From assembly GCA_030840615.1 (NCBI GenBank), contig JAVEEE010000319.1, positions 1 to 7,051 on the forward strand: 7,051 bases of DNA, read 5' to 3'. The DNA is from Frankiaceae bacterium (GTDB taxonomy: Bacteria; Actinomycetota; Actinomycetes; JAFAQI01). A program made the translations under genes and the position numbers. The notes beneath the pieces are model-generated. The model was not told the origin of the DNA, made no database searches, and saw nothing but the letters and a program-made list of their open reading frames with translations. The first letter of the stretch is position 1. The number at the start of each line of letters is the position of its first letter. Shown here one piece after another: positions 1 through 5,569 of the stretch.

Positions 1-416
1 CCGCCGGCGAACTTGGCGAGCAGGACCTCACGCGACTCCAGGTCGGCGAGCTTCCTGATCTCGTCGGCCGTGATCGCGCGCCCGTCGAGCACGCCGCCCT
101 TGACCACGAGCATCGGGTGCTCGCGACCGAACGTCCGCAGACTCTTGGCGACCTCCACCGGGTCGCCGGTGACGAACGCAATGGCCGAGGGACCTTCGAG
201 CATCGGCTCGAGGGTGTCGACCCCGGCCTGGCGCGCGGCGATCTTGGTCAGGGTGTTCTTCACGACCGCGTAGGTCGCGTTGCCGGCGAGCGATCGGCGC
301 AGCTCCTTGAGCTGGGACACGGTGAGCCCGCGATACTCCGTCAACACGGCGGCCGAGGAGTCGCGAAACGCGTCGGTGAGCTCGGCTACCGCGGCGACCT
401 TGTCGGGCCTCGGCAT
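1..416 (-). CDS. rplJ: 50S ribosomal protein L10 (3' end cut off by window edge)
   Basis: L10 forms the base of the ribosomal stalk: its N-terminal domain binds 23S rRNA next to L11 and its C-terminal helix carries the L7/L12 dimers that recruit translation GTPases. Free L10-L12 complex is known in other bacteria to repress its own operon. I translated 138 codons; the reading frame is open and begins MPRPDKVAAVAEL, with the L10 signature TEYRGLTVSQLKELR at about residues 26-40 and VVKNTL near 51-56. The ATG at 414-416 is preceded by GAGAGGAG a few bases upstream, which fixes the start. Actinobacterial L10 is usually about 170-185 residues, so roughly the last 35-45 residues, mainly the L12-binding helix, are outside the window. 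The gene follows rplA on the same strand after a 194-nt leader, and rplL would be expected next. Confidence 0.96.
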   Translation of the reverse strand, partial: MPRPDKVAAVAELTDAFRDSSAAVLTEYRGLTVSQLKELRRSLAGNATYAVVKNTLTKIAARQAGVDTLEPMLEGPSAIAFVTGDPVEVAKSLRTFGREHPMLVVKGGVLDGRAITADEIRKLADLESREVLLAKFAG

Positions 417-610
417 GCGTCTCCTCTCATACGTTCTATCGGTCCGGACAGCCGAAACGCCCCGGCGCAGGAGCGCGGGGCGTCATGACGGCCTGGCATC
501 GGACGTCTACGTTCCACTCACCTGCGCGGGCCGCCCGCTCTCGCGGGACCTTCGCTCACCTCCGTGGAGGTGAGCACCTGCGGTCTTCGGCAGCGGAAAG
601 GCTAGCAGGA
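417..610 (-). promoter_or_regulatory. rplJ leader with probable L10-binding structure
   Basis: This gap is long for a ribosomal operon and is full of self-complementary sequence when read as rplJ mRNA. Near its 5' end CCGAAGACCGCAGGTG is followed by a 9-bp perfect hairpin (554-575, arms GCTCACCTC/GAGGTGAGC). GACC (582-585) can pair with GGTC (547-550), leaving an asymmetric internal loop of the kink-turn kind. A second hairpin at 534-547 has arms CCCGC/GCGGG around a GAGA (GNRA) tetraloop. The layout matches what is known of L10 leader RNAs, in which the L10-L12 complex binds upstream of rplJ to limit its expression. Assignment to that family rests on position and visible pairing; I have not matched it to a covariance model. 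I found no convincing separate rplJ promoter. Confidence 0.7.
457..483 (-). terminator. attenuator-like GC-rich hairpin in the rplJ leader
   Basis: A perfect 8-bp stem (ACGCCCCG/CGGGGCGT) encloses an 11-nt loop. In the rplJ mRNA it is followed by TTTCGG, only a very short U tract. It lies downstream of the L10-type structure and about 40 nt before the rplJ start, where a premature terminator or partial attenuator would sit. An actinobacterial hairpin without a long U run can still slow or stop polymerase, but the sequence does not prove it. It could also be a structural or processing element. Confidence 0.5.
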
Positions 611-1354
611 CTACGCGTCGTCCGCCGAGCCCTCGTCGCCGCCGCCCTCGGCCTTGAGGTTCCGCGTCTTGACGGGGTCGACAAGGATGCCCGGACCCAT
701 CGTGGTCGACATCGCGACCTTGCGGAGGTAGCGGCCCTTGGCCGCGGAAGGCTTGGCGCGCAACACCTCGTCGAGAGCAGCCGCGTAGTTCTCCAGCAAC
801 TGGTCCTCGGTGAACGACGTCTTGCCGATGACGAAGTGCAGGTTTGCCTGACGATCGACGCGGTACTCGATCTTGCCGCCCTTGATGTCCGTGACGGCTT
901 TGGCGACGTCGTTGGTCACCGTGCCGGTCTTCGGGTTGGGCATGAGACCTCGGGGACCGAGGACGCGACCGAGCCGGCCGACCTTGCCCATGAGGTCCGG
1001 TGTCGCGACTGCGGCGTCGAAGTCGAGCATGCCCCCGTTGACCTGCTCGATGAGCTCGTCACCACCGACGAGGTCGGCGCCTGCTGCACGGGCCTCCTCG
1101 GCCTTGTCGCCGGTTGCGAACACGGCCACCCGGGCCGTCTTGCCGGTGCCGTGCGGCAACGAGACGGTGCCGCGCACCATCTGGTCGGCTTTGCGGGGGT
1201 CGACGCCGAGCCGCATCGCGACCTCGACCGTCGAGTCGAACCGCTTGGTCGTCGACGTCTGCTTCGCGAGCTTGACGGCCTCGAACGGGGTGTAGAGCTT
1301 GTCGCGGTCGATGAGAGCGGCCGCTTGCTCGTAGGACTTGCCGCGCTTGGTCAT
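611..1354 (-). CDS. rplA: 50S ribosomal protein L1
   Basis: L1 binds helices 76-78 of 23S rRNA to form the mobile L1 stalk, which helps release tRNA from the E site. In several bacteria it also represses its own mRNA. The 247-residue product has the usual L1 length. The family signature GKVGRLGRVLGPRGLMPNP spans residues 123-141, with IKGGKIEYRVDR at 157-168 and the conserved GKTSF at 177-181. The C-terminus ends in an acidic tail, GGGDEGSADDA. The ATG at 1352-1354 is chosen because AAGGAG lies 6 nt upstream. The same frame stays open a further 252 nt upstream, but that stretch lies over the rplK gene in another frame and has no L1-like sequence. It follows rplK after 76 nt and was probably co-transcribed with it. 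Confidence 0.98.
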   Translation of the reverse strand: MTKRGKSYEQAAALIDRDKLYTPFEAVKLAKQTSTTKRFDSTVEVAMRLGVDPRKADQMVRGTVSLPHGTGKTARVAVFATGDKAEEARAAGADLVGGDELIEQVNGGMLDFDAAVATPDLMGKVGRLGRVLGPRGLMPNPKTGTVTNDVAKAVTDIKGGKIEYRVDRQANLHFVIGKTSFTEDQLLENYAAALDEVLRAKPSAAKGRYLRKVAMSTTMGPGILVDPVKTRNLKAEGGGDEGSADDA

Positions 1355-1366
1355 GTGTGTCTCCTT

Positions 1367-1402
1367 GTGGTGATGGCGGGCGCCCTGTCGGCGTCCTCCC
1401 AC
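1367..1402 (-). promoter_or_regulatory. possible L1-binding operator next to the rplA Shine-Dalgarno
   Basis: In the rplK-rplA gap the mRNA reads GTGGGAG (1396-1402), a small inner stem CGCC/GGCG, then ATCACCAC (1367-1374). The outer GTGG pairs with CCAC, enclosing an asymmetric loop that includes GAG. The L1 site of 23S rRNA has the same arrangement: GGUGGGAG on one side and AAAUACCACC on the other. The rplA Shine-Dalgarno AAGGAG (1361-1366) begins immediately after the final CCAC, so L1 bound here could block translation of its own gene. L1 autoregulation is established in other bacteria. That this element does it is inference from motif and position. Confidence 0.5.
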
Positions 1403-1430
1403 GGCGTTCTTGTGCTGCCCTTTACAACGC

Positions 1431-1862
1431 TCAGTCGATGACGGTAATGCCCATCGATCGAGCGGTGCCGGCGATGATCTTCTCGGCGGCGTCGAGGTCG
1501 TTGGCGTTGAGGTCAGCGAGCTTGCTCTCCGCGATCTCGCGCACCTTCGCGCGGCTGATCGAGGCGACTTTGGTCTTGTGCGGCTCGCCGGAGCCCTTCT
1601 CGACACCCGCCGCCTTCAGGATGAGCCGGGCGGCCGGTGGGGTCTTCGTGATGAACGAGAACGACCGGTCCTCGTAGACCGTGATCTCGACCGGCACGAC
1701 GTTGCCACGCTGGGCCTCGGTCGCCGCGTTGTACTGCTTGCAGAACTCCATGATGTTGACGCCGTGCTGACCCAGCGCTGGACCCACCGGTGGCGCCGGC
1801 GTGGCGGCACCCGCCTGGATCTGCAGCTTGATGAGGCCGGCGATCTTTTTCTTGGGAGGCAT
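1431..1862 (-). CDS. rplK: 50S ribosomal protein L11
   Basis: L11 binds the GTPase-associated centre of 23S rRNA at the base of the L10-L12 stalk. It takes part in elongation-factor function and stringent-response sensing, and forms part of the thiostrepton site. The 143-residue length is standard. The N-terminal domain starts MPPKKKIAGLIKLQIQAG and carries the proline-rich linker TPAPPVGPALGQHG at residues 21-34, the region lining the thiazole-antibiotic cleft. The C-terminal rRNA-binding domain includes TPPAARLILKAAG and ends in the signature DLNANDLDAAEKIIAGTARS, then MGITVID. The ATG at 1860-1862 has AAGGA 8 nt upstream. It lies 38 nt after nusG and 76 nt before rplA, in the usual order, and was probably transcribed with both. 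Confidence 0.98.
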   Translation of the reverse strand: MPPKKKIAGLIKLQIQAGAATPAPPVGPALGQHGVNIMEFCKQYNAATEAQRGNVVPVEITVYEDRSFSFITKTPPAARLILKAAGVEKGSGEPHKTKVASISRAKVREIAESKLADLNANDLDAAEKIIAGTARSMGITVID

Positions 1863-1900
1863 CTCTTACTTCCTTGTACGGCGTCGACAGGCGCGGGTTG

Positions 1901-2719
1901 TCAGATCTTGCTGACCTGGCTGAAGGACAGCTCGACCGGCGTCTCCCGGCCGAAGATGGACACGAGGACCTTGAGCCGCTGGGCCTCGGGGTTGATCTCG
2001 TTGATGGTGGCAGGCAGCGTGGCGAACGGGCCGTCCATGACCGTGACCGACTCGCCGACCTGGTAGTCGACGACCTTCGGGGCCTCGGCCTTCTTGGCCT
2101 CCTTGGGCTTCGGCGCGAGGAACTTGACGACGTCCTCGGTCGACAGCGGCGTCGGGTGCGTCGTACCGACGAATCCGGTGACGCTGGGCGTGTTCTTGAC
2201 GGCTGACCACGACTCGTCGGTCAGGTCCATCCGCACCAGGACGTAGCCCGGGAAGATCTTCGACTGCACGATCTGCCGCTTGCCCTGCTTGATGACCTGC
2301 TCGTCCTGCGTCGGAACCTCGATCTGGAAGATGTAGTCCTCCATGTTGAGCGAGGCGATGCGGGTCTCGAGGTTGGTCTTGACCTTGTTCTCGTAGCCCG
2401 CGTAGGTGTGCACGACGTACCAGTCGCCCGGGAGCATGGACAGCCCCGCCCGGAACGCCTCGACCGGGTCCTCCTCCTCCGGCTCAGCCTCGGCGGCGGG
2501 CTCGTCGGCCGCAGGTGCCTCGAGATAGCCGGGCGTCGGCTCGTCGGACAGCCCGAGACCGAGCTCCTCGATCGTGTCGGCGCCGGAGCCCGCCGCAGTC
2601 GCGGGCACGTCCTGGGGCTCGGTGTCCTCGATGGCCTCCGCCTGCTCCGAGCGTGGCTCGTCCGCGGACTGCTCCGCGGGCGCGCCCTCGTCGGGAGTCT
2701 GCGCGTTGAACTCGGTCAC
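1901..2719 (-). CDS. nusG: transcription termination/antitermination protein NusG
   Basis: NusG binds the clamp helices of RNA polymerase through its NGN domain. Its KOW domain contacts Rho or ribosomal protein S10, linking transcription to termination or translation. The product is 272 residues, against 181 in E. coli. The excess is an N-terminal low-complexity tail (about residues 1-92), in which I count 27 Asp/Glu in the first 90 residues and only two basic residues. The NGN domain runs from about 98 to 200 (GDWYVVHTYAGYENKVK, KIFPGYVLVRM). The KOW domain runs from about 220 to 269 (VGESVTVMDGPFATLPATI). Such acidic extensions are common in actinobacterial NusG. The start is GTG at 2717-2719: an in-frame TAA lies 12 nt upstream of it and no other start codon intervenes. 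A GAGGT lies 11 nt before it, somewhat far. secE ends 42 nt upstream. Confidence 0.97.
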   Translation of the reverse strand: MTEFNAQTPDEGAPAEQSADEPRSEQAEAIEDTEPQDVPATAAGSGADTIEELGLGLSDEPTPGYLEAPAADEPAAEAEPEEEDPVEAFRAGLSMLPGDWYVVHTYAGYENKVKTNLETRIASLNMEDYIFQIEVPTQDEQVIKQGKRQIVQSKIFPGYVLVRMDLTDESWSAVKNTPSVTGFVGTTHPTPLSTEDVVKFLAPKPKEAKKAEAPKVVDYQVGESVTVMDGPFATLPATINEINPEAQRLKVLVSIFGRETPVELSFSQVSKI

Positions 2720-2761
2720 GGTGATGGATTACCTCGAAACTGTCAGTCTTGGACGGGAACG

Positions 2762-3016
2762 TCAGCCGAAGATGCCGAGCACGGCTTTGGTGAACGCGAA
2801 GTCGTAGAGCGAGACCAGTGCGACCATCGCGGTGACGAACACGATCGACACGATCGTGTAGGTCACCAGCTCCTGGCGGGTCGGCCAGATGACCTTGCGC
2901 AGCTCCGCGACGACCTGGCGGTTGTAGATGGCGACGCGCTCGAAGAGGTTCGGCCGCTTGGCTCCGCGACCTCCACTCGCCGGCTGCGGCGGGGTCCGTT
3001 CGCTGGTCAACGTCAC
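2762..3016 (-). CDS. secE: preprotein translocase subunit SecE
   Basis: SecE is the essential clamp subunit of the SecYEG channel and holds together the two halves of SecY in the cytoplasmic membrane. The 84-residue product is the short, single-membrane-span form found in most bacteria, not the three-span E. coli form. A variable Pro/Gly-rich N-terminus (1-22) is followed by the conserved amphipathic segment (FERVAIYNRQVVAELRKVIW, 25-44) containing the hallmark KVIWPTRQEL at 41-50. One hydrophobic helix follows at about 51-75. The start is GTG at 3014-3016 with GGAGGT 11 nt upstream. A TTG two codons later (3008-3010) is an alternative that would hardly change the protein. It sits between tRNA-Trp (55 nt upstream) and nusG, as in many actinobacteria. 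Confidence 0.95.
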   Translation of the reverse strand: MTLTSERTPPQPASGGRGAKRPNLFERVAIYNRQVVAELRKVIWPTRQELVTYTIVSIVFVTAMVALVSLYDFAFTKAVLGIFG

Positions 3017-3041
3017 CGTTCGTCCACACCTCCGCCCTTGC

Positions 3042-3055
3042 CGGGCTCACGCCCG
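3042..3055 (-). other. small GNRA-loop hairpin between tRNA-Trp and secE
   Basis: The RNA of the secE strand can form a 5-bp stem CGGGC/GCCCG closed by a GTGA tetraloop (GNRA class), 16 nt after the tRNA and 8 nt before the secE Shine-Dalgarno. It is too short and lacks a U tract, so it is a weak terminator at best. It may simply be a stable fold or a processing landmark between the tRNA and the mRNA. Confidence 0.35.
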
Positions 3056-3071
3056 CTCGCCTCGTGCCTCG

Positions 3072-3144
3072 CAGGGCAGGAGGGACTCGAACCCCCAACC
3101 ACCGGTTTTGGAGACCGGGACTCTGCCAATTGAGCTACTGCCCT
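3072..3144 (-). tRNA. tRNA-Trp (anticodon CCA)
   Basis: The minus strand folds into a complete cloverleaf of 73 nt including the discriminator base. The acceptor stem is AGGGCAG/CTGCCCT (7 bp). The D arm is GCTC-AATTGGCA-GAGT, with one G-T pair. The anticodon arm is CCGGT-CTCCAAA-ACCGG with anticodon CCA at 3109-3111. The variable loop is TGGTT, and the T arm is GGGGG-TTCGAGT-CCCTC with one G-T pair. CCA reads UGG, the tryptophan codon, and the discriminator is G, as expected for bacterial tRNA-Trp. The 3' CCA is not encoded, so it must be added by tRNA nucleotidyltransferase. It lies 55 nt upstream of secE on the same strand. Confidence 0.97.
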
Positions 3145-3199
3145 GTGACCAGCACTGCGCACCCCACTTGGCGGTGAGGCACTCGGCGCCGGACGCGCC

Positions 3200-3229
3200 A
3201 GTGTACGTCGGTGCCCGCGACCGGTCGAA
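3200..3229 (-). promoter_or_regulatory. candidate promoter for tRNA-Trp and the secE-nusG operon
   Basis: On the minus strand TACACT (3200-3205) is a good -10 match. TTCGAC (3224-3229) lies 18 bp upstream as a partial -35; TCGACC one base along would give 17 bp. Initiation would fall near 3193, leaving a 5' leader of about 50 nt before the tRNA. It is the best sigma-70-type match in the divergent region, and no equally good one is visible between the tRNA and secE. It is a motif-based guess. Confidence 0.45.
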
Positions 3230-3288
3230 CGACGGCAAACGCGGCAACCCGGTGGACCCGCCCCACACGCCACTGGGACGATGGCCGC

Positions 3289-4530
3289 ATGGCCGACGCC
3301 TCCGCCGCCCCTGTCTCCGGACGCATCTCCCAACGCGTCGGCGCCATCAGCGAGTCGGCGACGCTCGCGGTCGACGCGAAGGCGAAGGCGTTGAAAGCAG
3401 CCGGGCGCGACGTGATCGGCTTCGGCGCGGGCGAGCCCGACTTCCCGACCCCGTCCAGCATCGTCGAGGCCGCGATCGCCGCCTGCCGCGATCCGAAGAT
3501 GCATCACTACACGCCGGCCGGCGGGCTTCCCGAGCTCAAGGAGTCGATCGCGGCCAAGACCGCCCGGGATTCCTCCTACGCCGTGGGTGCCGGGCAGGTC
3601 CTGGTCACCAACGGTGGCAAGCAAGCGGTCTTCCAAGCGTTCGCGACGCTCATCGACCCCGGCGACGAGGTGCTGCTCCCCGCGCCCTACTGGACCACCT
3701 ACCCCGAGTGCATCCGGCTGGCCGGCGGGGTTCCCGTCGAGGTCGCCACCGACGAGACCAGCGGCTACCTCGCCACCGTCGAGCAGCTCGAGGCCGCCCG
3801 GACCGAACGGACGAAGGCACTGCTGTTCTGCTCGCCGTCCAACCCGACCGGCGCGGTCTACCCGACGGATCAGGTCGAGGCGATCGGGCGCTGGGCGCTC
3901 GACGCCGGCATCTGGGTCCTCACGGACGAGATCTACGAACACCTCGTCTACGACTCTGTCTCCGGAGATCGGGTGAGCACCGCGTCGATGCCGGTCGTCG
4001 TACCCGATCTCGCCGACACGTGCGTCGTCGTCAACGGCGTCGCCAAGACCTATGCGATGACCGGTTGGCGGGTCGGCTGGCTGATCGGGCCCGACGATGT
4101 CGTCAAGGCCGCGACCAACCTGCAGTCACACGCGACGTCCAACGTGTCGAACGTCGCGCAGGCCGCCGCGGTGAACGCGCTGCGCGGGGATCTGTCCGCC
4201 GTCGCCGAGATGCGGTCGGCCTTCGACCGCCGGCGCCGGACGATGGTCCGGATGCTGCGGGAGATCCCCGGCGTCGAGTGCCCGGAGCCCTTGGGCGCGT
4301 TCTACTGCTTCCCCTCCGTACGCGATCTCGTCGGCCGCACGATCCGAGGCCGTACGCCGCAGTCGTCGGCCGAGCTGGCGGAGCTGGCGCTCGACGAGGC
4401 CGAGGTCGCCGTCGTACCTGGCGAAGCGTTCGGGGCACCGGGCTACTTCCGGCTGTCCTACGCGCTGGGCGATGACGACCTGGCTGAGGGCGTCACCCGG
4501 CTTGCGAAGCTGCTCGCAGAGGCGCAGTAG
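3289..4530 (+). CDS. class I PLP-dependent aspartate aminotransferase
   Basis: It probably transfers the amino group between aspartate and 2-oxoglutarate in the cytoplasm, linking amino-acid metabolism to the TCA cycle. The 413-residue product has the class I fold-type I motifs in order: FGAGEPDFPTP near the N-terminus, NGGKQA at 108-113 (cofactor phosphate), PAPYW with W135 stacking on the PLP ring, SNPTG with N185, DEIY with D213 and Y216, VAKTYAMTGWRVGW with Schiff-base lysine K253, and FRLSYA with carboxylate-binding R388. PAPYWTTYPE and the overall length suggest the bacterial Ib-type aspartate aminotransferases; some of these also use prephenate, so the exact substrate is not certain. 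The ATG at 3289 is chosen because family members begin just before GAISESATLAVDAKAK. Its Shine-Dalgarno (GGGA, 10 nt upstream) is weak. The gene diverges from tRNA-Trp, and its 3' end overlaps the patatin gene by 38 bp. Confidence 0.93.
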   Translation: MADASAAPVSGRISQRVGAISESATLAVDAKAKALKAAGRDVIGFGAGEPDFPTPSSIVEAAIAACRDPKMHHYTPAGGLPELKESIAAKTARDSSYAVGAGQVLVTNGGKQAVFQAFATLIDPGDEVLLPAPYWTTYPECIRLAGGVPVEVATDETSGYLATVEQLEAARTERTKALLFCSPSNPTGAVYPTDQVEAIGRWALDAGIWVLTDEIYEHLVYDSVSGDRVSTASMPVVVPDLADTCVVVNGVAKTYAMTGWRVGWLIGPDDVVKAATNLQSHATSNVSNVAQAAAVNALRGDLSAVAEMRSAFDRRRRTMVRMLREIPGVECPEPLGAFYCFPSVRDLVGRTIRGRTPQSSAELAELALDEAEVAVVPGEAFGAPGYFRLSYALGDDDLAEGVTRLAKLLAEAQ

Positions 4531-5404
4531 CCCGCTGCTCGGCGATCATCGCGCGGCCCGCCTCGCGGCCGGCGGCGATCAGCGCTGACGTCTTGGAGAA
4601 GTCGCGCAGGTCGTGGCGACCCATCCGCAACGACGGCAGTGAGATCACCCGCTGGCCGGGAGCGACGACCGGCTCCGGCCGCCCCAGGTGGGCACGCGAG
4701 ATCGCGAAGCTCTCGAGCAGCACGTCCATTGCTGTCATCCGCTCGTCGGCCCAGCCGTGGAAGTCGCGCGCGACGTCGAGCACCCAGACCCGGCTGCTGC
4801 CGAGGTCGAGCGCGTGCTGCGTCGGCACCGGGCAGGTGACGCCGCCGTCGACGTGCAGGCTGCCGGCGAGCGGAACCGGCGGGAAGATGCCCGGCAGGCA
4901 CGCGCTGGCCGAGAGCACCTTCACGGGGTCGCCGCTCGTCCACCAGACCGGCTCGCCCGCTTTGAGGTCGGTCGTCACGACATGCACCGGGATGGCGGTG
5001 TCGGCGAGGTCTGCCAGCGGGACGCAGGCCTCGATCACCGCCAGCAGGCCGATCGGTGAGTAAAGGTGGTCGCTGCGGCCGGCCAGCCGGCGGGCCACGG
5101 TGAACCGGCCGTCGGGAAACACCTCGTCGCGGGACATCCCGCGCCAGATGTGCTCGAGCTGTCCGATCCGCTCGACGGTGGGGTCGACGGCGACATAGGC
5201 GGCGTTGAGCGCTCCTACCGAGCACCCGACCACGACGTCAGGGACGATGCCGGCCTCGAACAGGGCCTGCAGCGCGCCGACCTGGGCCGCGCCCAGACTG
5301 CCGCCGCCGGAGAGGACGACGGCCTCGCGCGGGGCGGGGCGTGCTGGCGTGACGGTGGCCGGCCGATCCTGCCGGCCCCGACGCCAGAACGTCAGGACGG
5401 TCAT
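4493..5404 (-). CDS. patatin-like phospholipase / lipid acyl hydrolase
   Basis: Patatin-family serine hydrolases cleave acyl ester bonds of phospholipids or neutral lipids with a Ser-Asp dyad. Counting from the ATG chosen here, the 303-residue product has the oxyanion-hole glycine motif SGGGSLGAAQVG (residues 32-43), the nucleophile elbow GCSVG with S62, and the partner aspartate in HVDGG (D186). All catalytic elements are present, so it should be active. No signal peptide or membrane span is evident, and the N-terminus is basic (FWRRGRQDR), so a cytoplasmic or membrane-peripheral location is likely. The ATG at 5402-5404 has AGGTGA 5 nt upstream. A GTG three codons earlier (5411-5413) lies in that Shine-Dalgarno and is the alternative start. 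The natural lipid substrate cannot be told from sequence. It is convergent with the aminotransferase gene and follows the MFS gene after 165 nt. Confidence 0.9.
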   Translation of the reverse strand: MTVLTFWRRGRQDRPATVTPARPAPREAVVLSGGGSLGAAQVGALQALFEAGIVPDVVVGCSVGALNAAYVAVDPTVERIGQLEHIWRGMSRDEVFPDGRFTVARRLAGRSDHLYSPIGLLAVIEACVPLADLADTAIPVHVVTTDLKAGEPVWWTSGDPVKVLSASACLPGIFPPVPLAGSLHVDGGVTCPVPTQHALDLGSSRVWVLDVARDFHGWADERMTAMDVLLESFAISRAHLGRPEPVVAPGQRVISLPSLRMGRHDLRDFSKTSALIAAGREAGRAMIAEQRATAPLRAASQAG

Positions 5405-5409
5405 GCGCG

Positions 5410-5415
5410 TCACCT
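5410..5415 (-). promoter_or_regulatory. Shine-Dalgarno deciding the patatin start
   Basis: AGGTGA lies 5 nt before the ATG at 5402-5404. It contains the competing GTG, which has only a poor upstream match of its own, so the ATG is preferred. Confidence 0.55.
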
Positions 5416-5437
5416 ACTGCCTGTCTTACCTACTGCC
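5412..5437 (-). repeat. two direct copies of GGCAGTAGGT, 16-bp period
   Basis: Read on the patatin strand, GGCAGTAGGT occurs at 5428-5437 and again at 5412-5421, one start 16 bp from the next. The copy nearer the gene includes the AGGT of the Shine-Dalgarno. The spacing is not an exact helical-turn multiple. It may be a short tandem duplication or a pair of regulator sites. The function is unknown. Confidence 0.5.
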
Positions 5438-5464
5438 GGACCCGTGGGCAGGGCCTCTATGAGA

Positions 5465-5496
5465 CTCATCTCGGCACGAACCGGTTCCGGGATGAG
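5465..5496 (-). terminator. hairpin after the MFS gene, possible terminator
   Basis: A 10-bp stem (CTCATCCCGG/CCGAGATGAG on the minus strand, one G-T pair) encloses a 12-nt loop containing the palindrome AACCGGTT. It lies 73 nt past the MFS stop codon and 60 nt before the patatin start. No U tract follows on either strand, so it would be a U-less terminator or an mRNA 5' structure of the patatin transcript. The role is uncertain. Confidence 0.4.
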
Positions 5497-5516
5497 CCCC
5501 GTAGGTCAGCCGAACA

Positions 5517-5528
5517 TACCCGCCGGTA
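5517..5528. promoter_or_regulatory. interrupted palindrome TACC-N4-GGTA, possible operator
   Basis: TACCCGCCGGTA has inverted arms TACC/GGTA around four bases and lies in the MFS-patatin gap, upstream of the patatin gene. Small palindromes of this form are often bound by dimeric repressors such as TetR-family proteins. There is no regulator gene in view, and a 4-base arm can arise by chance in GC-rich DNA. Confidence 0.25.
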
Positions 5529-5569
5529 GCCGGAAGTAAGCCGCCCAGCTACGAGGCGAGGCGCCCGGG

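Noticed and set aside
590..615. TAGCCT as a -10 box for a separate rplJ promoter just after rplA
   Set aside because: No acceptable -35 lies at 16-18 bp, and a TAnnnT word alone is expected by chance.
485..1441. Long plus-strand open frame (318 codons) opposite rplA
   Set aside because: It is antisense to rplA and crosses the rplJ leader. The protein is Arg/Leu/Val/Asp-rich with no family likeness, which is typical of antisense frames in GC-rich genes.
1355..1606. N-terminal extension of the L1 reading frame into rplK
   Set aside because: The extension is Arg/Ser/Pro-rich, lies over L11 in another frame, and ends at a standard L1 N-terminus with a good Shine-Dalgarno at 1361-1366.
3072..3144. 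tRNA-Trp gene as an integration (att) site
   Set aside because: No integrase gene and no second copy of the tRNA 3' end is visible, and the flanking genes are conserved housekeeping genes in their usual order.
2928..4475. Plus-strand 515-codon frame across secE, tRNA-Trp and the aminotransferase
   Set aside because: It is extremely Arg-rich, runs through a tRNA and is out of frame with the clear aminotransferase. It is a compositional shadow.
4458..5225. Alternative minus-strand frame inside the patatin gene
   Set aside because: It is Arg/Ala-rich with no motifs. The patatin frame carries the complete catalytic set.
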